A DNA stretch of 64,000 bases, taken from positions 1-64,000 of the forward strand of contig ONNS01000003.1 in NCBI GenBank assembly GCA_900319275.1. Direction: 5' to 3'. The stretch comes from an uncultured Eubacteriales bacterium (GTDB lineage Bacteria; Bacillota; Clostridia; Oscillospirales; Oscillospiraceae). This document shows, in pieces, positions 8,238 through 15,179 of this stretch (positions are counted from its first letter, which is position 1; each line of letters begins with the position of its first letter). The notes below the pieces were generated by a model, which made no database searches, had not been told where the DNA came from, and was given only the letters and a program-made list of their open reading frames with translations. The position numbers and the translations under genes are program-made.

Positions 8238-8980
8238 ATTTCGATTTCTCCGTGCAGAAATGCCTGGTAACGGTCACAGACAGCCTCGGTTTCTCCTAAG
8301 TCGATCTGCCGCCCCTGATGGAGCCAGAGTACCTTGTTGCACAACTCCCGCACCTGATCCAGTGAGTGGGAAACCAGGATCGTGGTCGCGCCGCTGTCCA
8401 AGATCTCCTGCATTTTTGCCGCGCTCTTTTCAGCAAAGGCCCCGTCACCAACAGACAATACTTCGTCCAGAATCAGGATATCCGGCTGCACCAGGCTTGC
8501 AATGGAAAAGGCTAAACGGCTTTGCATGCCTGTTGAGAGCTGCTTGAAGGAGAGGTCTTCGAATGCGCGCAGCTCGGCAAAATCGAGTATCTCCTCATAT
8601 TTTTCATCCATAAATTCACGGGTATAGCCCAGCATGGCACCGCGAAGGTAGGCGTTGCGCCGGATGCTGAGATCAGGATCGAAACCGCTTGCAAGCTCCA
8701 GCAGTGCAGAAATATTGCCCTCATGCTCCACTATTCCCTTGCTTGGCGACATGATACCCGCAACAGCCTTGAGCAGCGTCGATTTTCCTGCGCCGTTGGT
8801 GCCGATGATGCCCAGCATATCCCCGCGCTCCAGGGAAAAGGTAATATCCCGGTCGGCCCAGAATTCTTCCACGTGATAGCTGCCCTTGAGCTTTCGGATG
8901 ATTGTCTCCTTCAGGCCGATGTTTCTAAAGTCCCCAACCTTATATCGGATGGAGACATGATCGCATGTTAAAACAGGCAT
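8234..8980 (-). CDS. ABC transporter ATP-binding protein for polysaccharide export (Wzt/TagH-like)
   Basis: A 248-residue ATPase of the polysaccharide/teichoic-acid export class. It has Walker A GTNGAGKSTLLKAVAG, an LSTGMQSRLAF signature replacing LSGGQ as is typical for this class, Walker B DILILDEVLSVGD and the H-loop VSHSLDQV. It lacks the C-terminal carbohydrate-binding extension of some Wzt proteins. ATG 8980 has GGAGGAGA upstream; the longer start at 9046 would run into the permease gene. It pairs with the permease gene just upstream and would power export of a lipid-linked glycan through the cytoplasmic membrane. Confidence 0.92.
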   Translation of the reverse strand: MPVLTCDHVSIRYKVGDFRNIGLKETIIRKLKGSYHVEEFWADRDITFSLERGDMLGIIGTNGAGKSTLLKAVAGIMSPSKGIVEHEGNISALLELASGFDPDLSIRRNAYLRGAMLGYTREFMDEKYEEILDFAELRAFEDLSFKQLSTGMQSRLAFSIASLVQPDILILDEVLSVGDGAFAEKSAAKMQEILDSGATTILVSHSLDQVRELCNKVLWLHQGRQIDLGETEAVCDRYQAFLHGEIEI

Positions 8981-8993
8981 TTGCTCTCCTCCA

Positions 8994-9761
8994 TCAAATA
9001 TAGTACAGAAACTCCGTGTCGTACTTTCGATAGATCCAGATGCCAAGCAGCAGTACGACCACTGTATCTACAGCCATAAGAACATGAAATCCCAGTGAGG
9101 GGATCACGGATTCGATCACGACCATGCGAAAATACCGGATAAATAGATAGATCGGATTGAGCAGGAAAGCGTTGCGTATATGGGCAGGGAAGGTGTCAAC
9201 GGAGTAGAAAACAGCCGACATGTAGAGCAAAAGTTGAGTCAGCACCGCCCATAGATATTTTATATCCCGAAAAAATACATAAAGTGCGGAAAGGAGGAGA
9301 CCGGTGCCGAGATTGAACATCAGCAGCATGAAAATCGGGTAGAGAAGGGCAAGAAACTTCCAGGTAAACACAATTCCGTCCAGCGCACAGAACAGAAAGA
9401 ATACACAAAGTGTGATGGCAAAGTTAATCAGTGTCTGAGTATTTTTTGATAACAGAAACAGGTATTTGGGGATATTGACCTTGGTAAAAATCTGCGCGTT
9501 GCCGATCAGCGCCATCAGTCCCTCTGTGCTTGACTCGGAAAAGAAGCTGAACACAATATTGCCGCAGAAAAGATAAGTGGTGAAATGAGGAATAGCCGAG
9601 CCGAAAAAGTGCCCGAATATAAAACGCATAATCAGCAGCGAGAGCAGCGGATTCAGAACACTCCAGGCTGCGCCCAGAAAGCTGCCTTTATATTTTCGAT
9701 CAAAGTCGCGCTTAACCAGCTCTTCAAGCAAGAAGCGATGTTTTTTCAGTGTTTGGAGCAT
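8994..9761 (-). CDS. ABC-2 type polysaccharide export permease (Wzm/TagG-like)
   Basis: A 255-residue integral membrane protein with about six hydrophobic segments. The N terminus carries the family pattern LLEELVKRDFDRKYKGSFLGAAWSVL followed by LLSLLIMRFIFG, and the C-terminal half holds FRDIKYLWAVLTQ and LLNPIYLFIRYFR, conserved in ABC2 permeases for O-antigen and teichoic acid. It is followed after 13 bp by its ATPase. Intact, unlike several of its neighbours. Confidence 0.92.
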   Translation of the reverse strand: MLQTLKKHRFLLEELVKRDFDRKYKGSFLGAAWSVLNPLLSLLIMRFIFGHFFGSAIPHFTTYLFCGNIVFSFFSESSTEGLMALIGNAQIFTKVNIPKYLFLLSKNTQTLINFAITLCVFFLFCALDGIVFTWKFLALLYPIFMLLMFNLGTGLLLSALYVFFRDIKYLWAVLTQLLLYMSAVFYSVDTFPAHIRNAFLLNPIYLFIRYFRMVVIESVIPSLGFHVLMAVDTVVVLLLGIWIYRKYDTEFLYYI

Positions 9762-9785
9762 AGGAGGACACCTCCGTTTTTCCTG

Positions 9786-10634
9786 TTATGGGAGCATCTT
9801 ACTCATCGTGCCGAGTGCGGCCCAGGCAAACAGCACGAGCCACAGCACGGTGAGTATGGCAGCCGGGTTCAGTTCAGCGGATTTTCCGGGCCTTGCATTT
9901 TGCACTGTGACAGTTGTTTTATCTACCCCGTAAGCCAGCATAAAGGCTAACGGAAGAATCAGGGTGATGATATAACGCCCCTGAGGCTGATAGTCCCGGG
10001 CGTAGGACTGCCAGAAATGAAGAAAAACGGTAATAATACTCGAAAACAGCATCATAAGCATCAGAAGTTTGTCCCGCCGAACCACTTTTTGATGCAGCAG
10101 AATTAAAAAGAACAGGATAATTGCACCGAAAAATACAGTATAGTAGATTCCGTATTGGATCTTCGGCAGATAAATAAGCATATAGCCGAACACGCCGATG
10201 AAGCTCTCAACGGTCATCCGGAGCCATTCATAATTCGTAAGACGCAGGAACTGCATGATTGACAGGCCTTCATCTCGATAGCAAATATATCTGTACAGGA
10301 CATATCCCTGTTCCTGCATGTGAGCGCGTGAGATTTTTTCAGAGGCAATGCCAAGAAAATCCCCGTGATGCAAACAGGCATTCCGAACGAAAAACCATCC
10401 TGCCAGCAGAACACAGATTCCGAGAACCAGTCCCAATCGCACGGAGAGCAGTCTGCCCTTGTTCGGAATCCCTGGATCAGTCAAAACCGCAAGGACGCTA
10501 AACGCTACCCCCATCAACAGCCAGCCACACACGGAATAATAGGCCAGCAGGCCAATGGAGAAGCTGATCCCAAGACCGACGCAACTTCTGACCGGCCACC
10601 CAAGATCGAAGCCTTCGATCAGATAATAAAGCAT
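9786..10634 (-). pseudogene. C-terminal fragment of a multi-spanning membrane protein
   Basis: The 282-residue frame has about seven membrane spans and a loop with LLAGWFFVRNACLHHGDFLG, resembling the C-terminal half of large glycan-assembly membrane proteins of the DUF2142 or GT-C type. The assignment is tentative. No signal, start region or ribosome binding site precedes it. Its first codons lie inside the end of the truncated GT4 gene, in another frame. It therefore looks like the 3' part of a longer gene whose 5' half was lost in a deletion with its end near 10620-10634. Confidence 0.7.
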
Positions 10635-11356
10635 TGCTTCGCAGCGTCTTTTGGAAGAAGCTCCACAGCATCGAGCAGCACATCCTGCCCTTTGCGTCTC
10701 TCCACCGTCGCCACCAGGGCAAAGACGTGCTTTCCCGCTGCACTGGGGGAAAGGGGAAAAGACTCGACGGCTTTTTCGGCAGCATCGGGAATGCTGAAGG
10801 GCATTATCCCGACAAAATAGTCGGGATTGTGCCGAAGCAGGTGTTCCCGGCTCCTAGGACTGTCGGCATAAACCATAATATTGGAAGACAGATGGGGCGG
10901 CATGCTTTGAGCGAAATCGCTGTGATATATTTCCTCGGCCTCATGCACCCACCATAAAACACGCGTGTCCGATCCATTCAGCGCTGCGGCGGCCTTTGCG
11001 AATACAAGCGTATTGAGCACAACAAAACGAAACAGGCCGGCTGAGCGCAGCAGAACATTGTTTTCCGTCACCTTAGGGCAGATCAGGACCGGAAAGGACT
11101 CCCGCACGAGTGTGTCCAGCAGAGGCCCCGCCACAGGTGCGATCAATACTGGCTGCCAGCCCATACGTCTCAGGCTTCGGGCCAGGTACAGCAGAACAAT
11201 CGGAGCCCCATTCAACCCCAGCTCATGGCTTGCCAGCAGTACGCGCCTGTCCTTTTCGGCGGGAAACTGTCCGTGGAAGCTGCCGCCTCTGATCACGCAA
11301 GCTGCAATAAGAGCTGATGGGTTTTTGAAGTTCGGGGCTTTATGGTGCATGTTCAT
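10619..11356 (-). pseudogene. GT4-family glycosyltransferase, C-terminal half deleted
   Basis: The frame encodes the acceptor-side Rossmann domain of a GT4 transferase: RRVLLASHELGLNGAPIVLL, SLRRMGWQPVLIAPVAGP, RVLWWVHEAEEIY. It then enters the linker to the second domain (FALVATVERRKGQDVLLDAVELLP) and stops three codons after KQC. The nucleotide-sugar-binding domain, including the usual E-x7-E motif, is missing. At 245 residues it is about 60 percent of normal length, so it is very likely inactive. ATG 11356 with an AAAGGAG site was chosen over 11401. Confidence 0.82.
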
Positions 11357-11388
11357 GCTAACTGCTCCTTTTCCAGCATTCTTGCAAG

Positions 11389-11499
11389 CTACTTTTCCCA
11401 ATCCGGGAGCCGCTTAAAGCCGTCCGTATTCAACGACGACTTGCTCAGTCTCGAGTTATTTGAACGCAGCGACGTCACGCCGGTCACCAGAATTATCAT
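11389..11499 (-). CDS. Small ORF of unknown status in the glycan cluster
   Basis: A 36-codon frame fills the gap between the GT2 and GT4 genes. It starts at ATG 11499, 11 bases after the GT2 stop, and ends DGFKRLPDWEK. The ribosome binding site is weak. It could be a remnant of another gene lost from the cluster or chance; nothing is recognised in it. Confidence 0.25.
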   Translation of the reverse strand: MIILVTGVTSLRSNNSRLSKSSLNTDGFKRLPDWEK

Positions 11500-11509
11500 G
11501 ATGATCTCT

Positions 11510-12463
11510 TCACAGTTTTCCAGAGCGGATCAGCCGGATAGCCCATTGGAACAGCGGCTCGGGAAGCCTCAGTCCGACAATTTCAAATAGTGTTGTGTTG
11601 GTATCCACGCGGCGCATGGCCCACAATTTTCTGACGGCGTGTTTTTCCTTCGAGGCATTGTCACAGCGTGCTTGTGCCCAAGCCGCGGCCAGCTGCAGCT
11701 CCTTTTCGTCCGACCGTTCCGACAATTCAGAGACACGGAAAAGAAACGCTCCCAAGCGGTAATGGAGATAATCCTGCTTCGTTACGATATTCGTTAAAAC
11801 GCCGGTCTGATTGTCCTCATGCAGCCTGTAGTACAAAAGCGGCTGTTTTGCCACGGCAATCTCGTTCTCCTGTGCGCAAAACCACGCCAGATAATGATCG
11901 TGTACTATGCTTTGCGCGAAGGGCACGGCAGCTTTGGCAATGTCGCTTCGGATCAGCATCGTACAGCCAATGACAAAATTCCTGTAAATCAGGCTTCCGC
12001 CAAGGCCGGCGCCTTCCTTGAAAACGATTCTCGGCCGGAGATTTGTGATACTGCCTGCCAACTGCCTGCCATTTGCGTCAATAGGGATCACATCACCGCA
12101 GATCAGTCCCGCAGAACCGATCTGCGCCTCTGACACACTGAGCTTTTCCGGCAGCCATATATCGTCCTGATCGCAGTAGGCAAAGTAATCGCCTTCAGCC
12201 TCTACGGTCAGGCGCTCGAATGTCTTGTTGGAACCAAGGTTCTCCTCATTGCGCCAAATGGTATACGGAAAGGCCGTGATGTTTTGTTCAACAAGCGTCT
12301 GTATTGTCTCAAAAGGTATCGTAGGTGAGCAATCGTCCCGCACATAAAGCCTGAGATTGGAATAAGTCTGGGCGTTCAATGAGATCAACTGTTCCTTCAG
12401 CCAGTCCAGCCGTGGCTCGTAAACAGCCATCAAAATAGCGATTGTCGGTTTATCTTCTGTCAT
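11510..12463 (-). CDS. GT2-family glycosyltransferase (rhamnosyltransferase type)
   Basis: A 317-residue, apparently intact GT-A transferase. It shows TIAILMAVYEPRLDWLKEQL, YVRDDCSPT, NLGSNKTFERL, the DxD-type metal site YFAYCDQDDIWLPEKL, and SIVHDHYLAWF, matching rhamnosyl- or glucosyltransferases that build surface polysaccharides. The C-terminal 60 residues are basic and may touch the membrane. It is the first complete gene after the operon promoter. Its start lies 114 bp past the end of the longest leader reading frame and has only a weak AGGTG site. Confidence 0.9.
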   Translation of the reverse strand: MTEDKPTIAILMAVYEPRLDWLKEQLISLNAQTYSNLRLYVRDDCSPTIPFETIQTLVEQNITAFPYTIWRNEENLGSNKTFERLTVEAEGDYFAYCDQDDIWLPEKLSVSEAQIGSAGLICGDVIPIDANGRQLAGSITNLRPRIVFKEGAGLGGSLIYRNFVIGCTMLIRSDIAKAAVPFAQSIVHDHYLAWFCAQENEIAVAKQPLLYYRLHEDNQTGVLTNIVTKQDYLHYRLGAFLFRVSELSERSDEKELQLAAAWAQARCDNASKEKHAVRKLWAMRRVDTNTTLFEIVGLRLPEPLFQWAIRLIRSGKL

Positions 12464-12625
12464 ATCGTCACACCTGAAAGGCCACCGGGCATACTGTCAA
12501 CGTGGGGTTCTTTTTGTCCTTCTCGCTCAGCATCAGATCACCCGCATCCGGCCAGACTACCGCAGTAAGGGCAATTACACTGCTGCTGTATGCTGCTGTG
12601 TTTTTTGCGAGTTTGCCTTTAAACG

Positions 12626-12665
12626 AAAAAAGACGTGATGCGACCCAAAAAAGGACGCACCACGC
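12626..12665 (-). terminator. Intrinsic terminator (attenuator) upstream of the glycan genes
   Basis: On the minus strand the arms 12665-12652 and 12646-12632 pair over 13 positions with two G-T wobbles and one T-T mismatch around a T-rich loop, and are followed directly by six T residues (12631-12626). On the plus strand there is no T tract, so it works leftwards only. It sits between the operon promoter and the first gene. Confidence 0.8.
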
Positions 12666-12705
12666 CTATAAAAAACTTGACAGATAATGAGGGCAGGAGC
12701 AGGCT

Positions 12706-12771
12706 TTACTGACTGACTGACTGACTGACTGACTGACTGACTGACTGACTGATACTGCGCCGTGCGGTCAT
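12706..12771 (-). CDS. Leader ORF made largely of a tetranucleotide repeat
   Basis: ATG 12771 lies nine bases after AAAGGAG. The frame reads MTARRSIS, then QSVS repeated, and stops with TAA (12708-12706) at the exact end of the 11-copy repeat, giving 21 residues. With 10 or 13 copies it would stop at TAG 12668-12666, touching the terminator stem. With 9 or 12 copies it would run through the terminator to 12575. The peptide itself is unlikely to have a function; its translation may. Confidence 0.55.
   Translation of the reverse strand: MTARRSISQSVSQSVSQSVSQ
12708..12751. repeat. Tetranucleotide microsatellite, 11 copies of ACTG/CAGT
   Basis: Eleven perfect tandem copies of ACTG on the plus strand (CAGT on the minus strand), 44 bp without interruption. 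Repeats of this type change length by slipped-strand mispairing and cause phase variation in many host-associated bacteria. It is the only such tract noticed in the window. Confidence 0.98.
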
Positions 12772-12801
12772 GTCTGTCAACTCCTTTCAAATAGTTGATT
12801 A

Positions 12802-12830
12802 ATACTACCATATATTATCTTTTATTACAA
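12802..12830 (-). promoter_or_regulatory. Putative promoter of the glycan operon
   Basis: On the minus strand TTGTAA (12830-12825), a 17-bp spacer and TAGTAT (12807-12802), each four of six matches to consensus, in AT-rich DNA just upstream of a good ribosome binding site. Confidence 0.5.
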
Positions 12831-13149
12831 GAGACAGGTTGATTTGGGAAGGAGATAATCTCCGCGTTGGAAATATGAGATTTCCATTTTCAATTGGCTC
12901 CTTTTCGCGGAAGAAAGATCCTTGCAGTTGCGCTAGAGCCCGAATGCTCAGGCATTTTGCATCCATTCTCCCAACGGCCGTTTCACTTTGCCGCAAATGT
13001 GCCGCAGTTAGGGTTAGAATTGTGAGGATTAATTCCTCATTTGCAAAATAAACACTGGCGCAAAGCTTGTCGGAATGACTGTCGGGGTTCAGTCAGGGAA
13101 TAGTATTAAACTCAGCCGGTATTGGGTATACTCCCAGTGAGGTGATACG
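12831..13149. other. Intergenic region with short inverted repeats
   Basis: No gene was recognised. Three short perfect hairpins are present: GGAGAT/ATCTCC (12851-12863), GGAAAT/ATTTCC (12869-12885) and TGAGGA/TCCTCA (around 13022-13038). A TATACT box at 13127-13132 lies just ahead of the protease gene and may be its -10 element, without a good -35. Confidence 0.4.
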
Positions 13150-13770
13150 ATGGATGATATCAGGGACCTGGGTTCGACCGTCTCTGGCGGGATCCACTGT
13201 CTGACGATCGTAGGGCAGATCGAAGGGCATCAGCTGCTGCCGGACGATGTAAAGAGCACCAAATACGAACACGTCCTGCCGCTGATCGCGGCGATCGAGG
13301 AAACCCCGGAAATCAGGGGGCTGCTTGTTTTGCTCAACACCATGGGCGGTGACGTCGAGGCCGGCCTTGCCATTGCCGAGCTGATCGCCGGCATGAAAAA
13401 GCCAAACGTCTCGCTGGTGCTGGGCGGAGGACACTCGATCGGCGTGCCGCTGGCCGTGGCGGCGAAGCGCAGCATGATCGCGCCGTCGGCCGCGATGACG
13501 ATCCATCCGGTGCGCCTCAACGGCGTTGTGATCGGCGTGCCGCAGACCTACAATTATTTCAACCGTATCCAGGAGCGCATCGTGTCTTTTGTGACACAGC
13601 ATTCGAGCGTCTCACGGGAAGAATACCTCCGATTGATGACGGCCACCGACGAACTGGCCAACGATGTCGGCAGCGTGATCTATGGCGAGGAGGCCGTCGA
13701 AAAGGGCCTGATCGACCAGATCGGGACGCTGTCAGACGCACTGGCCTATCTCCACACGGCCTGCTCCTGA
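13150..13770 (+). CDS. tepA: TepA/ClpP-fold serine protease
   Basis: A 206-residue cytosolic protease-like protein of the ClpP/crotonase fold, closest to TepA (YmfB). The probable nucleophile is Ser in GGGHSIGVPLA and the probable catalytic His is in AMTIHPVRL; GLLVLLNTMGGDVEAGLAIAELI is the oligomer-forming strand-helix region. GAGGTGA precedes the ATG. In Bacillus, tepA sits just upstream of spoIIIE, and here the ftsK/spoIIIE homologue follows 1.4 kb downstream, so the order is conserved with uppP between them. Its substrates are not known from sequence. Confidence 0.85.
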   Translation: MDDIRDLGSTVSGGIHCLTIVGQIEGHQLLPDDVKSTKYEHVLPLIAAIEETPEIRGLLVLLNTMGGDVEAGLAIAELIAGMKKPNVSLVLGGGHSIGVPLAVAAKRSMIAPSAAMTIHPVRLNGVVIGVPQTYNYFNRIQERIVSFVTQHSSVSREEYLRLMTATDELANDVGSVIYGEEAVEKGLIDQIGTLSDALAYLHTACS

Positions 13771-13829
13771 GCGCTTGGGACGCTGAGAAGCACTTGTAGC
13801 CATACAGTAGTTTCGCAGTCAGGGGGGAG

Positions 13830-14215
13830 TTCAGAGGGGGAACGCCTCTGATTTTCCCGTCGCAACGGGAAAAGAGATCAAATAGGTTTTTTCCGGGGAC
13901 ATGCGCCTCGGAAAAAACACTTCTCACGGCACACGTCCTCGCAAGTTCCGTATCATCTCGCTTTCGTGTTTAATACACAAAAGCTCGCTCACTCCACTGC
14001 TCGTCCTTTACAAATTCAAAGCGACTGCTTTGAATTTGAGAGGAAAACGGAAGGAGCGTATAGGGAGCTTTCCCGGCTCTTCGGAACCGGGGAAGCGGAC
14101 TGGAGCGAGTTTCGTTTGACGATGCGAGGCGGCTCCCGCAAGCCGAGTGCGCGCAGCGGCGTGCAGCCCCCTGTAACTGTTCAGTCCCCATAAAAGGGGA
14201 CTGAACAGTTACAGC
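13830..14215. repeat. Hairpin-dense intergenic block
   Basis: The whole gap from 13771 to 14327 lacks a credible gene. Instead a chain of inverted repeats is seen: CAGAGG/CCTCTG (13832-13850), a 9-bp stem 13852-13873, a 12-bp stem with A/T tails 13887-13917 (could terminate in both directions), a perfect 12-bp stem 14011-14038, a 10-bp stem with one mismatch 14067-14096, and a perfect 19-bp stem 14171-14214. The density suggests an interspersed repeat unit or a structured RNA rather than one terminator. Confidence 0.75.
14171..14214. repeat. Perfect 19-bp inverted repeat
   Basis: Arms 14171-14189 and 14196-14214 are fully complementary with a 6-nt ATAAAA loop. There is no T tract, so it does not look like a simple terminator; REP-like or MITE-end repeats have this form. 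Confidence 0.9.
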
Positions 14216-14241
14216 CGCTTTACATAATATGATTTTTCTCC

Positions 14242-14270
14242 TTGTCATCCCCGGGGTTTTATGGTATTAT
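14242..14270 (+). promoter_or_regulatory. uppP promoter
   Basis: TTGTCA (14242-14247), 17-bp spacer, TATTAT (14265-14270), about 57 bp upstream of the uppP start. Confidence 0.75.
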
Positions 14271-14327
14271 CATAAAATGTACCATCTATAGTGCAGTCCG
14301 GAAAGAGATTCAAGGGGGAATAAGCGC

Positions 14328-15161
14328 GTGACGATATGGAATGCGATCATTCTTGGCCTGGTGCAGGGATTGGCGGAGTTTTTGCCGATTTCCAGCTCGG
14401 GTCATCTGTCGATCATCAACAATCTGTTCCATCTCTCCACGGCCGAAGAAGGGCACATGCTCTTTGATGTGCTGCTGCATCTCGGAACACTGGTTTCCAT
14501 CTGCATTTGCTATTGGAAGGATATCGTGCAGATGCTCTACGAGCTGCTGTCCCTTGTCGGAGCCGGACCGATCGGCGATACGCGGCAGAAACGCTATCCG
14601 GCGGCGCGGCTGTTTTTGATGATCATCGTCGCAACGGCCATGCTGGTGCTGATCATGCCTATGAAAGACATGCTCGAAAAGCTTTATTATAACAGCGTTT
14701 TTATCGGCGTCATGCTGATTCTGTGCGGCTTTATGCTCTATGTCTCCGATCGTATGACACCCGGCAAAAAGACCGAGACCAATATGAGCATTCTTGACGC
14801 CATGCTGATCGGCGTTGCCCAGTGCGTGGCCGTGATCCCCGGTATCAGCCGCAGCGGAACGACGATCACAGCGGGGCTTGCCACGGGGCTGCGGCGTGAT
14901 TTTGCCGTGAAATTCTCGTTCTTGATGTCGATGCCTGCCGTGCTCGGCGCGAATATCCTCAGTCTGATCGACGCCTTTCAGGAGGGCGTGGACTGGTCCA
15001 GCCTCCCGGCCTATTTCGTCGGTATGGCTGTCGCTATGGTGACGGGCGTTATCGCGATCCGACTGATCCGTCGCATCAGCGAGAGCGGCCGATTCGGCGG
15101 CTTTGCGTACTATTGCTGGGTCGTCGGTACGCTGAGCATTATCCTGACAATGATTTTTTAA
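14328..15161 (+). CDS. uppP: Undecaprenyl-diphosphate phosphatase
   Basis: A 277-residue BacA/UppP membrane enzyme that converts undecaprenyl diphosphate to the monophosphate, recycling the lipid carrier for peptidoglycan and surface glycans. Both signature blocks are present: GLAEFLPISSSGHLSI near residue 20 and VAVIPGISRSGTTITAG near residue 175, within about seven to eight hydrophobic helices. It starts at GTG 14328 with AAGGGGG upstream. Followed after 18 bp by ftsK. Confidence 0.95.
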   Translation: MTIWNAIILGLVQGLAEFLPISSSGHLSIINNLFHLSTAEEGHMLFDVLLHLGTLVSICICYWKDIVQMLYELLSLVGAGPIGDTRQKRYPAARLFLMIIVATAMLVLIMPMKDMLEKLYYNSVFIGVMLILCGFMLYVSDRMTPGKKTETNMSILDAMLIGVAQCVAVIPGISRSGTTITAGLATGLRRDFAVKFSFLMSMPAVLGANILSLIDAFQEGVDWSSLPAYFVGMAVAMVTGVIAIRLIRRISESGRFGGFAYYCWVVGTLSIILTMIF

Positions 15162-15179
15162 TGTAGAAAGGAGCGCCTT

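Larger units (their letters stand above)
12464..12801 (-). promoter_or_regulatory. Leader of the glycan operon, containing a repeat, a small ORF and a terminator
   Basis: No conventional gene was found here. Transcribed leftwards, the stretch holds in order a ribosome binding site (AAAGGAG, 12787-12781), a small ORF from ATG 12771 into a CAGT x11 repeat, an intrinsic terminator (12665-12626), and about 110 bp up to the GT2 start. The order suggests an attenuator whose reading frame depends on the repeat number. Confidence 0.6.

Noticed and set aside
9786..11356. A functional GT4-membrane fusion protein
   Set aside because: The two parts are in different frames, overlap by 16 bp and have no common reading frame; a deletion junction explains the arrangement.
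12708..12751. The ACTG tract as a CRISPR array or tandem gene repeat
   Set aside because: The unit is only four bases and has no spacers; it is a microsatellite.
12575..12811. The 78-codon minus-strand frame from ATG 12811 as a gene
   Set aside because: Its start lies in the -10 to +1 region of the putative promoter, without a ribosome binding site. The ATG at 12771 has a proper site. The frame matters only as the alternative exit from the repeat.
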